This document shows positions 55,688-64,000 of a stretch of DNA of 64,000 nucleotides, piece after piece (the first letter of the stretch is position 1; each line of letters begins with the position of its first letter). Both the position numbers and the translations under genes were made by a program. The DNA comes from Ww85 sp963745765 (GTDB taxonomy: Bacteria; Desulfobacterota; Desulfobulbia; Desulfobulbales; Desulfocapsaceae), in NCBI GenBank assembly GCA_963745765.1, contig CAVUYQ010000023.1, positions 1-64,000 of the forward strand. Direction: 5' to 3'. The notes below the pieces were generated by a model. That model was not told where the DNA came from. It did not search any database and saw only the letters and a program-made list of their open reading frames with translations.

Positions 55688-57057
55688 TAGCAGTTCTACC
55701 AGCCAAAACGGTGCTCGTCGTTGATGACGAGGAGATAGCCAGAGAGAACCTCGCCCATATCCTGGCTAAATCCGGTTATCAGACGCTGCTCGCTGCTGAT
55801 GGGAGTGAAGCTATCGCTCTGATGGAACGCCAGGAGGTCGATCTCGTCATCACCGATCTGCGGATGAAGGGAAAGGATGGCATGGAGGTTCTGGCAGCCA
55901 CAAAACGGTTGTGGCCTGCAGCAGAGGTTCTTGTTGTCACCGGCTATGCGAGTATAGATACGGCGGTTGATGCCATGCGTCAGGGTGCCTATTACTACCT
56001 GGCAAAACCTTTGAACATGAAAGAGCTGCAGGCAATCATTCCTAAAGCACTCGAACGGAGTGCAATGCAGCAGGAACTCAAGCGACTGAGACAACATATC
56101 TCAAACAGCAGCGGAACGGCCAAGATTATCGGGCAAAGCTCAAAAACCATGGTGCTCAGGGAACAGATATCCCAGGTTGCCCAGCTCGACTGCAATGTCC
56201 TGATTCTCGGAGAGACGGGATCGGGAAAAGAGCTGGTGGCGCGAACAATCCATGAATTGAGCGGCCGTTCCAACAAGAGAATCGTTACACTCAATTGCGG
56301 TACGTTTACCGAAGACCTTATGAGCAATGAACTTTTCGGCCATGAACAGGGCGCCTTTACCGGTGCCGAGAAGGTCAAGAAAGGTCTGCTTGAATGTGCC
56401 GAAGGCGGAACCGTCTTTTTTGACGAGATCGGAGAATTATCTTTAGCCATGCAGGTAAAGCTTTTGCGCGTTCTGCAGGAGCGAACCCTGATGAGGGTGG
56501 GCGGTTCTGAAGAGATAGCAATAGACATCAGGGTCCTTGCCGCAACCAACAGAAACCTCAAGGAAGCAACTGAAACAGGAGCATTCCGCAAGGATCTCTA
56601 TTACCGCCTCAATGTCATCACCATCCAGGTCCCGTCACTTGTTGAACGAAGAAATGATATTCCTCTGCTCGCCAACCACTTTCTGCAGAAGCATGCCGAA
56701 CCAAGCAGAACTCCACCGCAACTCTCTGAAATGGCGGCAGAACGATTAAAACAGTACGAATACCCGGGCAACATCAGGGAACTGGAGAATATCATCCAGC
56801 GCATTCTGATCACCTGCCGGGAAGATATTATTGAGCCCCACCATATTGTGGATGATGTGGGCCCTGAATCGGCAGCCGGATCCAGTCTCCAGAATCAATC
56901 CTGGCCGACCCTGGAAGAACATGAAAAAAACTATATTCTTGAAGTCCTCGATGAAGTGGAAGGCAAACGATCGGAAGCGGCAAGAATTCTCGGCATAGAC
57001 CGCGTATCGCTCTGGCGCAAGATCAAACGATACGGCCTGGAAAACCCTGATCTTTAA
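55684..57057 (+). CDS. NtrC-type sigma54-dependent response regulator
   Basis: The 457-residue protein has a receiver domain (residues 8-118) with Asp14/Asp15, phosphoacceptor Asp58, Thr86 and Lys108; an AAA+ sigma54-activating domain (GETGSGKELVARTIHE, GAFTGAEKVKKG, VFFDEIGELSLAMQVKLLRV); and a Fis-type HTH at the end (KRSEAARILGIDRVSLWRKI). The start overlaps the kinase stop, so the pair is translationally coupled. It is convergent with the Lon-like gene 56 bp away. Targets are unknown; no clear sigma54 site was found in this window. Confidence 0.95.
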   Translation: MIAVLPAKTVLVVDDEEIARENLAHILAKSGYQTLLAADGSEAIALMERQEVDLVITDLRMKGKDGMEVLAATKRLWPAAEVLVVTGYASIDTAVDAMRQGAYYYLAKPLNMKELQAIIPKALERSAMQQELKRLRQHISNSSGTAKIIGQSSKTMVLREQISQVAQLDCNVLILGETGSGKELVARTIHELSGRSNKRIVTLNCGTFTEDLMSNELFGHEQGAFTGAEKVKKGLLECAEGGTVFFDEIGELSLAMQVKLLRVLQERTLMRVGGSEEIAIDIRVLAATNRNLKEATETGAFRKDLYYRLNVITIQVPSLVERRNDIPLLANHFLQKHAEPSRTPPQLSEMAAERLKQYEYPGNIRELENIIQRILITCREDIIEPHHIVDDVGPESAAGSSLQNQSWPTLEEHEKNYILEVLDEVEGKRSEAARILGIDRVSLWRKIKRYGLENPDL

Positions 57058-57112
57058 TCTTCAGCTCAAGGTTCACCGCACTCCTCTTCCCTTAGACAGG
57101 ATCCAACCCCTT

Positions 57113-59134
57113 TTAAATCAGTACCAGATCAATCACTTCATCGGCATTTTTTACCATCTTCACCTCAAGACCTGCAGTCACATCCTTTGGCAGGGCCATC
57201 ACTTCATCCCTGTTGGCCTCAGGCACCAATACCAGTAAAATCCCTGCCCGTTGAGCAGCGAGAATTTTTTCCCGAATTCCGCTTATAGGCAGGATTCGGC
57301 CACTGAGCGTCATTTCACCGGTCATGGCAACACTGCACCGTGCGGGACGTCCGGTCAGCAGTGATAACAGGGCGGCAAAGATGGTAATCCCGGCAGAAGG
57401 TCCATCTTTGGAAATACTGCCGGCAGGGATATGAATATGGATATTCCAATCCTTGAATAAATCCTGGGAAACAGCAAATTCGCCGGCTCTGCTTCGTATC
57501 AGGCTCAGGGCGGTCTGTGCAGATTCCTGCAGAACCTCACCCAGTGAACCAGTCATTATCAGGCCGCCGTTGCCTACCATCTTGGCCGTCTCGATACTGA
57601 TAATCTCTCCTCCGCTTTCCGACCAGACAAGCCCGATGGTAATGCCGACCCGATCATCTCCTTCTGCAGCTTCACGATGGAATTTCCTTGGCCCGAGAAA
57701 AGAAACCACCGTTTCAACATCAACATTCGTCACATCAGAGCCTTTTTCAGAAGCAAGCTTCAACAATGCTATTTTTCTACAGACATGGGCAATTTCCCTT
57801 TCCAGGTTGCGCACCCCTGATTCACGTGTGTAATCGCTAATGATGCGGGATACGCCCTCATCCGAAAAGGTAATGTCATGCCTGTTCAGACCTGTCGCCT
57901 TCAACTGGCGGGGAATGACAAACTGTTGAGCAATCATCATTTTTTCATGTTCGGTATAGCCGCTGAAGGTAAGAACCTCCATACGGTCGAGCAAAGGTCC
58001 CGGCAGTTTAGAGAGATCATTGGCGGTGGCCATGAACATGATATTTGAGAGGTCGAACGGGATATCCAGGTAATGATCAACATATTTATTATTCTGTTCG
58101 GGATCGAGTACTTCGAGAAGCACTGATGCGGGATCACCCCGAAAATCCTGGCCGATTTTATCCAGCTCATCCAGCATAAAGACCGGATTGTTGACGCCGG
58201 TTCTCTTCAGCTCGGTCAGAACCCTGCCCGGCATCGCTCCGACATAGGTTCGACGATGTCCCCGCAATTCTGCTTCATCCCGCAAACCGGCAACCGAAAC
58301 CCTTACAAAATTTCGATGCAACGATTCGGCAATGGCTCTGCCGACAGAGGTTTTACCAGTGCCGGGAGGGCCGCTAAAACAAAGAATCGGCCCCCGGCCC
58401 AGGTCGACAGAACGCTGCTGTTCGAGCACCTCTTTAACCGTTTTTCTCAATTCGTCGAGGTTCACCGGTTTTCCAAGATAATGAGCCGCACCTTTTTTCA
58501 AAGCCTCAACGGCCGAATTCACGGTTGCAAAACCGGTTACCATGACAACCTGGGTTTCGGGGAACTGCCGGGTAATATGCCCTAACAATTCAATGCCATC
58601 CATCTGATCCATTTTCAGGTCAGTGATAACCAGATCGATGTCATTTTTGTTCAGTACCTCGAGGGCAGCTAAACCATTTGCTGCGGTGAGGCAATGATAG
58701 CCATCTTTGAGCAGCACATGCTGCATATTTGACCTGGCAATTTCTTCGTCATCGACAATCAGGATATGAGGCTGGACATTTCCCCGCAGTGTTTTGGCGG
58801 CAAGAAATTCAAGGATACGCTGCTTGACCTGCAGCAGTCCGCAATGTCTTGAATCAAGAACTTTCTGGGCTCGCTGGAGATCAAAGTTCCCTGGTGAACT
58901 CACGCGCCAGGGAAGATCAAGAAGCATATCAATATAATTAATACCGACCGTGTATTCAGCCACGGACGGATCCGTTTTCTCAAGTTTACCCAATTCCTTA
59001 TACGCTGCATCTGAGGCATAGGACGGCAGATCGGTAGACTCGATCCTGGTTCGTATTTTTGCCAGTAAAGACGGCTCGGCAAGAGACTCCTCTTCCTTAC
59101 TCCTGTTCGTATCCGCTGGTTTCCTGAAAAACAT
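57113..59134 (-). CDS. Lon-type ATP-dependent protease with an inserted receiver domain
   Basis: The 673-residue protein lacks the usual Lon N-terminal substrate domain. It has the linker helices (residues about 20-115, with YIDMLLDLPW and VKQRILEFLAAKTL), then a complete receiver domain (about 121-240: Asp128/Asp129, phosphoacceptor Asp172, Thr200, Lys222), then GRGPILCFSGPPGTGKTSVG with Walker A 255-262, RGHRRTYVGAMPGRV, Walker B MLDELDKI, and the protease domain with Ser580 (KDGPSAG) and Lys623 (REKILAAQRAG). In normal Lon the linker runs straight into GPILCFVGPPG, so the receiver sits exactly at that joint. Phosphorylation could switch proteolysis. Confidence 0.93.
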   Translation of the reverse strand: MFFRKPADTNRSKEEESLAEPSLLAKIRTRIESTDLPSYASDAAYKELGKLEKTDPSVAEYTVGINYIDMLLDLPWRVSSPGNFDLQRAQKVLDSRHCGLLQVKQRILEFLAAKTLRGNVQPHILIVDDEEIARSNMQHVLLKDGYHCLTAANGLAALEVLNKNDIDLVITDLKMDQMDGIELLGHITRQFPETQVVMVTGFATVNSAVEALKKGAAHYLGKPVNLDELRKTVKEVLEQQRSVDLGRGPILCFSGPPGTGKTSVGRAIAESLHRNFVRVSVAGLRDEAELRGHRRTYVGAMPGRVLTELKRTGVNNPVFMLDELDKIGQDFRGDPASVLLEVLDPEQNNKYVDHYLDIPFDLSNIMFMATANDLSKLPGPLLDRMEVLTFSGYTEHEKMMIAQQFVIPRQLKATGLNRHDITFSDEGVSRIISDYTRESGVRNLEREIAHVCRKIALLKLASEKGSDVTNVDVETVVSFLGPRKFHREAAEGDDRVGITIGLVWSESGGEIISIETAKMVGNGGLIMTGSLGEVLQESAQTALSLIRSRAGEFAVSQDLFKDWNIHIHIPAGSISKDGPSAGITIFAALLSLLTGRPARCSVAMTGEMTLSGRILPISGIREKILAAQRAGILLVLVPEANRDEVMALPKDVTAGLEVKMVKNADEVIDLVLI

Positions 59135-59577
59135 GTTTACACTCCTGACTTATGTCCACTCCTTTTGTCGCTCCCCTGAACAAACCGATGATAACCGGTC
59201 TGGAAGGTATCGCATGGAGCCGCGGGAAAAATACCTATTCGAAAAACTGTGGGCAGAGATGCCCGCACACGTTCTCTCAATCTATCCCGAATAGTTCAGG
59301 CTACCCCCTAACCACCAGTAAGTCGAATATTTTTTGCCTGCTGGCGGGAACCGGACAAGCCGCCGGTATTACTTCAAGCGCTATAATCGGTGCGGTAATC
59401 AGAGGTAGGGGCCGTTCACGAGACACTGGTTTCATGCCGTGACAGAGACGGCACCGAGGAAAACACCCGGTAATTGAGCACCGTCAAGGCGGCAGCAGGG
59501 GGCATCATGCGGACATTGGCACGGCTGCTTATTTGTACCGAAAAGACAAAAAAAGCAGCCGGTGAGGCCACTGTCTG
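59135..59577. other. Gene-free region between lon-like gene and the TauE operon
   Basis: Short ORFs occur but none looks like a protein. Promoters for the Lon-like gene on the minus strand are expected here. Confidence 0.4.
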
Positions 59578-59871
59578 TCATGACACATAACGTCGCAGCT
59601 CAGGACGTCGAGAGGCCGGTTTGCGAGTGGTCTTCACGGTTGGCCCGGAATGTTTGCTTATCCTCGGATTCTTGTTTTTGGTTGTTTTTTCACCGGTGAG
59701 ATCGGAACAGTAAAAAAACATGTACCAATCACTCCGCTGCACCGGTTGCCTCTCATGATCCGCACTTCTTTTCCCTGAGGTAAAGCGATCCACGTAAGCT
59801 AATAATTTCCAGATCAGGTCCAGAGCACAGACACCAAATACGAGGGCGGCAAATAATACAATGGGTTCCAT
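59578..59871 (-). CDS. Small membrane-associated protein of the TauE operon
   Basis: The 97-residue product has one N-terminal helix (MEPIVLFAALVFGVCALDLI) and a basic C-terminus rich in Lys, Arg and Thr. AAAAGGTGCCGTT precedes the ATG. It is the last of three minus-strand genes with the TauE/SafE gene. Not recognised as a named family. Confidence 0.55.
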   Translation of the reverse strand: MEPIVLFAALVFGVCALDLIWKLLAYVDRFTSGKRSADHERQPVQRSDWYMFFYCSDLTGEKTTKNKNPRISKHSGPTVKTTRKPASRRPELRRYVS

Positions 59872-60085
59872 AACGGCACCTTTTTGTTTAATGTATTTAT
59901 CCGTTCATTCTTCCCGTCTTCCTTGCCTCTTTGGCCGGATGACACTACCCGGCTCATTTCTCAAGTTACTGGAGTTATCTCCCTGAAATGTTTGGGGGAG
60001 ATAACTCCCTGGCAACTCTGGCAGGCAATGCCTGAAAACTTCACAACAACAAGAATTCGAGGTGTCGCCAAAAACTACCCGGCCC

Positions 60086-61421
60086 TCAACTAACATTCTC
60101 CTGGGCGAGTCTGCCCCGTTTTTCCGCCTTGTCCTGTAATATACCTTTGATCATTGCCAGGGAAATAATAATCCCGGCAACAGCAAGTGCCGCAATCAAG
60201 GCCCAAAAGCTTACATTGTCAAGCAATCTGAAAAGCGACACGTGTAATTGCGGAATGATATCCAGGTCAGCAAGATAACCTGGGACCTTGGCACCACGGG
60301 ATACGGCAACGATGAGCATAACGGCGGCCATTACCAGCTTGATGGTGTAATCCTTGACATAGGTTGTCCCGAGAGCACCTAATTGTACGCCAATTAATGA
60401 TCCTGCCAGAATGAGCAGGGTCATGCGAATATCGATGAGACCGGATATCCCCCATTGTATAGAACCCCAAGCCCCCATGATGAAGGCCACAATCAGTTCT
60501 GTCGCACTCGCCACAAGCGCTGATGCGCCGACGACATAAATCATGCCCGGCACACCGATAAATCCGCCAACAGCGATGGTTGCCGCAAGCATGCCGGTAA
60601 GCAATCCAACAGGGACCGTTACCCAGGCAGAAATCCGGACGTTGGCCACCTTGAACTCCATCATCGGCCACAACTCGATTTTCTGCAGCGAAAGAGCAAG
60701 TTTTGAGACCTTTGCCTCAAGGTTGCCTTTTGATAATTTAATGGCATCACTCAGGACATAGGCTCCAACAACGACTAACACCAGGACAAAAACGATGCTC
60801 ACATAGAGATTCGAACCAGCATTACCCCAGTGATTAAGGATGATTTTCTGAACTTTAATACCAATCTGGACGCCAATAATGGCAGTGGCTGCCATGACCA
60901 GGCCAAGCTTGACATCAGCCTGCCCGTATTTCCAGCGTTTGTAAGCGCCAACCATGGCTTTGGGAAATTTATGGCACATATTGCTGGCAACAGCCACCGC
61001 GCCGGGCGCACCAAGCGACATCATTGCCGGTGTGAGCACAAAAGCACCTCCGGAACCAATAAATCCGGAGAGCAAACCGCCTATGAGCCCAACAATAAGG
61101 AGTGCAATGATTTTGGTGACCGTCATCTCAAAAAACATTATCGAGATATCCTTGATGACATTGGGCCCGGCATGGCTATCAAGACTGACCATTACCTTTT
61201 TATTAAGGGTAATATCCTCAGGAGTGATGTAGTCGCCAAAATTCAGTACTCTCGGTTCACTCTGTCCGTCTACCTGGATGGTGGCAGTTTTATTTGCTGC
61301 ATCAACCTTGGTAAAAACACCCTTCATTACATTTGCGGGCGGTCCACCCTCGGCATGCGCATCTTTTATGAAGCGGCGTAAGCAACAATGCCGCAAAGAG
61401 TATAATGAAAAACTTTTTCAT
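60086..61421 (-). CDS. TauE/SafE family permease with exported N-part, one frameshift
   Basis: The transporter frame (about 436 residues) carries the TauE/SafE signature GGLLSGFIGSGGAFVLTPAM and a second half GLLTGMLAATIAVGGFIGVP. A start ATG at 61421 (GGGAGAAAAAGTTC upstream) gives the signal peptide MKKFFIILFAALLLTPL in a different frame. Removing one A from AAAA near 61371 joins it to KDAHAEGGPPANVMKGVFTK. The N-terminal exported domain of about 70 residues is followed by about nine helices. The family moves sulfite, sulfoacetate or organosulfonates; here the substrate is unknown. Confidence 0.78.
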
Positions 61422-61455
61422 GAACTTTTTCTCCCGATCCTGTTGTTTTAAGCTT

Positions 61456-61794
61456 TTATGCCTTCTTTGGTTCAAGACCGAGAACACTGAGCAGGTTACT
61501 GGCAAAAGCACCATGGATGAAAGAAAAACCAAATGCCGTTCCCACAGGGAGCGCTGCCCACCATCCGCCTAGCGTATAGGTGTTGGTGACTAATGCTTCA
61601 TTAGACATGAGCAGCACGTATGCTGCCAATGATACCGTGCCGAACAACAGCATCTTACCTACCGGTTTCTTCTTCCGATAGGTGGTCTGCGTCTGCTTTG
61701 CGGTCGAGGGACTGGTAACCGCACTGCGGCTGGTAGTCGAACGCTTGCTCTTGTTGACCGCCAATCGTGTCTGGTAAGGATTATTTTCGTTCAT
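61456..61794 (-). CDS. Small two-helix membrane protein upstream of TauE
   Basis: The 112-residue product has a Ser/Thr/Lys-rich N-terminal region (TSRSAVTSPSTAKQTQTTYR) and two hydrophobic segments (MLLFGTVSLAAYVLLM and WWAALPVGTAFGFSFIHGAF). The start has AAAAGGAGAATC upstream. It is 34 bp from the TauE start and probably co-transcribed. Not recognised further. Confidence 0.6.
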   Translation of the reverse strand: MNENNPYQTRLAVNKSKRSTTSRSAVTSPSTAKQTQTTYRKKKPVGKMLLFGTVSLAAYVLLMSNEALVTNTYTLGGWWAALPVGTAFGFSFIHGAFASNLLSVLGLEPKKA

Positions 61795-62378
61795 GACTGA
61801 TTCTCCTTTTAAAATGAATACGACAAAGTCTCATGGCCCTTCAGGAGGCTGAGCATCCTGTGCGGAGTTAATCCACCTTTTACTCATGCACGTCCTGTCG
61901 TTAGCCGCCTATCACTGAAAAATCATTTTCAGCATACGACTTGCAACATGGATGCCATCTGATCTTTTTATTTTATTTTATATTAATTACAATATATTAA
62001 GCATACAACTACTAAGAGCCAGAACGTTACATAATGCAACGAAAAACATTGTGTGATTGAATTAATAATAAATAATATCGATGATCTTATCCGCGTAATT
62101 CGAAGCAACATCTAAAAATTGTTTCACATCGCAACACCATGGCAGGCCCCCGAGGAGAAACGCTGATAAAATCAGGTTTTCATCGATCCGGAGCAAAAGA
62201 CTAAGAAACTGTTATTGCAGATATTATTTTTTTTATGGTGCAGCGCCCCGGTTATGTTGGCCGAATTTCGACCTTCTGAGCAATCACTCCTGGAAAAATG
62301 CGTTGCGATCTGCAACACAGTGCCCATCCACCGGTAACATGCTGTTTATAAATAAATTGTATTAACAGTAACCTATGC
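61795..62378. other. AT-rich divergent region between the TauE operon and usp genes
   Basis: This 584 bp stretch is very AT-rich in its first half. No gene, RNA or clear sigma54 box was found. It should hold promoters in both directions. Confidence 0.45.
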
Positions 62379-63017
62379 ATGTATCCCGCCAATGGTACGC
62401 AAGTTGCAAAGACTGTTGCAGAACAATCAGATGATATAAAATACGCGGGACAGAACATGGCAGAGAAAGCCGATGACAACAGAGACGAAAAAGCGGGATA
62501 CTACTCCAGCGGAATCAACGATGAGGCCGCGAGCCAGAATTTTTTGAAGAAGCATGTTATTCTGATTGTAACCCGCAACGGGCATCTGACAGAGTCAGTT
62601 ATGGCCTATGGACTGAATGTCGCCGAGAGGCTTAATCTTCGTTTGCTCGTCGCCTATGTCAATACCATGCCTCTCTTGTGGGACGGTGGCGTACGAAACA
62701 ACCGTTTTGCTGAAGCGGTTCAGGAGAGCATTGCAGACCTGAAGGCCAGGGCACATGCGAGAGGAGTTCTTGTTGATTATGTCAAGGAAGCCGGGAGAGT
62801 TGCCAAGGTTGTAAGCAGACTCTGCCGTACCCTGAAATGCATTGAATTCATTATTGTTGATAAAGATATTAAAATAGAGGAAGTTATTATAAAGGCGTCT
62901 GTACCGGTCTTCAATGTTTTCAGCAATGAAATCAGGAGACAGGGTCTAAAACCAGGTCACTCACCCGTATCATTATATGACAAAACATCCCGTGAAAACG
63001 ATACTGACAGCCATTAA
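62379..63017 (+). CDS. UspA-like single-domain protein
   Basis: The 212-residue protein has a disordered, charged N-terminal 55 residues, then a UspA-like fold: KKHVILIVTRNGHLTESVMA, NVAERLNLRLLVAYVNTMPL, a helix, and KCIEFIIVDKDIKIEEVIIK. The usual ATP loop (G-x2-G-x9-G) is not obvious, so it may belong to the non-ATP-binding group. The start is uncertain because no strong ribosome site is seen; ATG at 62457 is an alternative. It overlaps the next gene by 41 bp. Confidence 0.68.
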   Translation: MYPANGTQVAKTVAEQSDDIKYAGQNMAEKADDNRDEKAGYYSSGINDEAASQNFLKKHVILIVTRNGHLTESVMAYGLNVAERLNLRLLVAYVNTMPLLWDGGVRNNRFAEAVQESIADLKARAHARGVLVDYVKEAGRVAKVVSRLCRTLKCIEFIIVDKDIKIEEVIIKASVPVFNVFSNEIRRQGLKPGHSPVSLYDKTSRENDTDSH

Positions 63018-63855
63018 CAATTCCCAGGAAAATCGCTCGCTGTTCAAGGAAGCCCTCGCTCTTGCTTCCTCAATGCGTGCCCGCGTTATCGCGATCTCTG
63101 TGACCCCTGGCTATGAAGGGAATATGAATCGTTTTTTCCTGAAACAGGCCGAACAGCAATTGAATGAGCCACTCCAGAAGACCTTGAGAGAGGCAAAAGA
63201 ATATGCAACGTCGCTCGGTCTTCAGATGAGTGCCGTTCATCGGACAGGAAAACCCTGTGATGAAATTATAGCGGTTGCCAACGAGGAAAGTGCAGACCTC
63301 ATTCTTCTTGGGTGCGCTAAACGGTTGCAGGTTGAGAGAATGCTTCTCGGACGCACCACAGCCGAGGTGATAATGAATGGCCCGTGCGATGTGCTGCTTA
63401 TACCCGAAGATGCAGAGATCCGGTTCGACAAAATCCTTGTCGGTATCAGCGGTTCCGCAGCAAGTATTCATGCCGGCCGCCGGGCTATAGATCTGGCTGC
63501 TACCTACGGTGGTGAAGTCCACGCACTCTACGTAACAGATATACCCACTGATCGTGCCTTACGTTATGGTGTCATGAGTGATGCAGAAAAAAAAGGATGG
63601 AATATATTAAAGGATTTTGTCTCTCGCGGTGAAGAACTTGATGTTCCAGTTATTACCGCTGTAAAAGGTAACATGCCTGAAGCGTGCCTCGTCAAATATG
63701 CCAGAGAAAAAGATATACATCTCATTGTCCTCGGCTCCAAAACCCGCTCATTGGGGTTTGACATGTTTTTCGGCAGCGTTATAGAACACGTAACCTCGCT
63801 TGCTCCCTGTCCGATTCTCGTGACCAAAAAGGGAAATCAGGAAAATATCTCGTAA
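62977..63855 (+). CDS. Tandem UspA universal stress protein
   Basis: The 292-residue protein has two UspA domains. Domain 1 starts KTILTAINNSQENRSLFKEA and ends with LILLGCAKRLQVERMLLGRT and CDVLLIPED. Domain 2 starts KILVGISGSAASIHAGRRAI and ends LIVLGSKTRSLGFDMFFGSV with PCPILVTKKG. The G-x2-G-type pattern is only partly kept. It follows and overlaps the single-domain gene. Both are probably induced under stress or energy limitation; nothing here shows that directly. Confidence 0.88.
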   Translation: MTKHPVKTILTAINNSQENRSLFKEALALASSMRARVIAISVTPGYEGNMNRFFLKQAEQQLNEPLQKTLREAKEYATSLGLQMSAVHRTGKPCDEIIAVANEESADLILLGCAKRLQVERMLLGRTTAEVIMNGPCDVLLIPEDAEIRFDKILVGISGSAASIHAGRRAIDLAATYGGEVHALYVTDIPTDRALRYGVMSDAEKKGWNILKDFVSRGEELDVPVITAVKGNMPEACLVKYAREKDIHLIVLGSKTRSLGFDMFFGSVIEHVTSLAPCPILVTKKGNQENIS

Positions 63856-63933
63856 TACGCTCAATTATAACGGTCAGAGACAAGCGAATAATTCGTACAG
63901 AGGACCGAACAGAGAGAATCCCGGATTTCCACC

Positions 63934-64000
63934 ATGAAGATCAGGCTAACACCCGGTCTTGCAGCGGTAATAGCAGCCTGGGTGGTCAATAAACCTGTAT
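63934..64000 (+). CDS. Possible gene start running off the window
   Basis: An ATG at 63934 opens a frame to the end of the window (MKIRLTPGLAAVIAAWVVNK), hydrophobic and possibly a membrane protein. No strong ribosome site precedes it. Too short for an assignment. Confidence 0.35.
   Translation, partial: MKIRLTPGLAAVIAAWVVNKPV

Noticed and set aside
59152..59442. 96-residue ORF between lon-like and TauE genes
   Set aside because: The translation has no protein-like pattern, no ribosome site and no conserved motif; it overlaps the expected promoter region of the Lon-like gene.
62309..62330. Possible sigma54 promoter (GGGCACTGTGTTGCA, minus strand) for the TauE operon
   Set aside because: The GG-GC spacing can be made to fit, but the -24 box deviates from TGGCAC and the site is more than 500 bp from the first gene.
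1..64000. CRISPR arrays, rRNA operons and prophage
   Set aside because: No regularly spaced direct repeats, no rRNA sequence and no phage structural or integrase genes were seen.

Overview
The window looks like a chromosomal segment from a Gram-negative, probably anaerobic member of the Desulfobacterota (Desulfobulbales-like sulfur-cycle bacteria). This is inferred from gene content and order. The main signs are a gap-pgk-tpiA-secG-tRNA-Leu block, pilMNOP next to an MshL-type secretin, selC, a Cys-type sulfatase paired with an anaerobic sulfatase-maturing radical SAM enzyme, and an NtrC/Lon/TauE/Usp signalling block. No 16S or other marker for exact placement is present.

Layout. (1) 1-5574: a tripartite tricarboxylate transporter (tctC-tctB-tctA), a sulfatase and its maturase, all on +. 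All except the sulfatase carry frameshifts. The block abuts the 3' end of a tRNA-Leu(GAG) gene and looks like an acquired, possibly decaying island. (2) 5977-11841: core metabolism on the minus strand (gap, rimI, pgk, tpiA, secG, tRNA-Leu), then sfsA (+) and lepB (-). (3) 12272-19612: type IV pilus operon pilM-N-O-P, an AMIN/TPR protein, a lipoprotein secretin and another lipoprotein, closed by a strong terminator. (4) 19697-26955: secB, uvrA, a CoA-binding protein, glyQ (no glyS next to it), selC, a small acidic protein and a GNAT-nitrilase fusion. (5) 27077-47540: accessory zone with an IS110 remnant, a cell-wall module (L,D-transpeptidase, MepK-like peptidase, lytic transglycosylase), an ECF sigma/anti-sigma cell-surface cluster, two beta-lactamase-fold paralogues, a broken MFS transporter, transketolase, a 5-oxoprolinase-type enzyme and a truncated TRAP binding protein. 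Five copies of a REP-like palindrome are scattered here. (6) 47508-53776: a 5'-nucleotidase, a two-domain acyltransferase, PhoH with a PIN domain, a candidate small RNA, an Fe-S flavoprotein and an alpha/beta hydrolase. (7) 54254-64000: a sensor kinase, an NtrC-type regulator, a Lon protease carrying an internal receiver domain, a TauE/SafE exporter operon and two UspA proteins.

How the parts work together. The most unusual locus is 54254-59134. A histidine kinase and its sigma54 regulator face a Lon-type protease whose receiver domain sits exactly between the linker helices and the AAA+ core. That receiver is about half identical (by eye) to the neighbouring NtrC receiver, so one kinase may control both transcription and proteolysis. 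A second unannotated feature is a roughly 106-nt small-RNA candidate (51833-51938, minus) with promoter, two hairpins and a terminator. Two separate families of dispersed intergenic palindromes are also visible.

Caution: single-base frameshifts occur in at least eight genes, often at short homopolymers. Some may be sequencing errors and others true decay; sequence alone cannot separate these.
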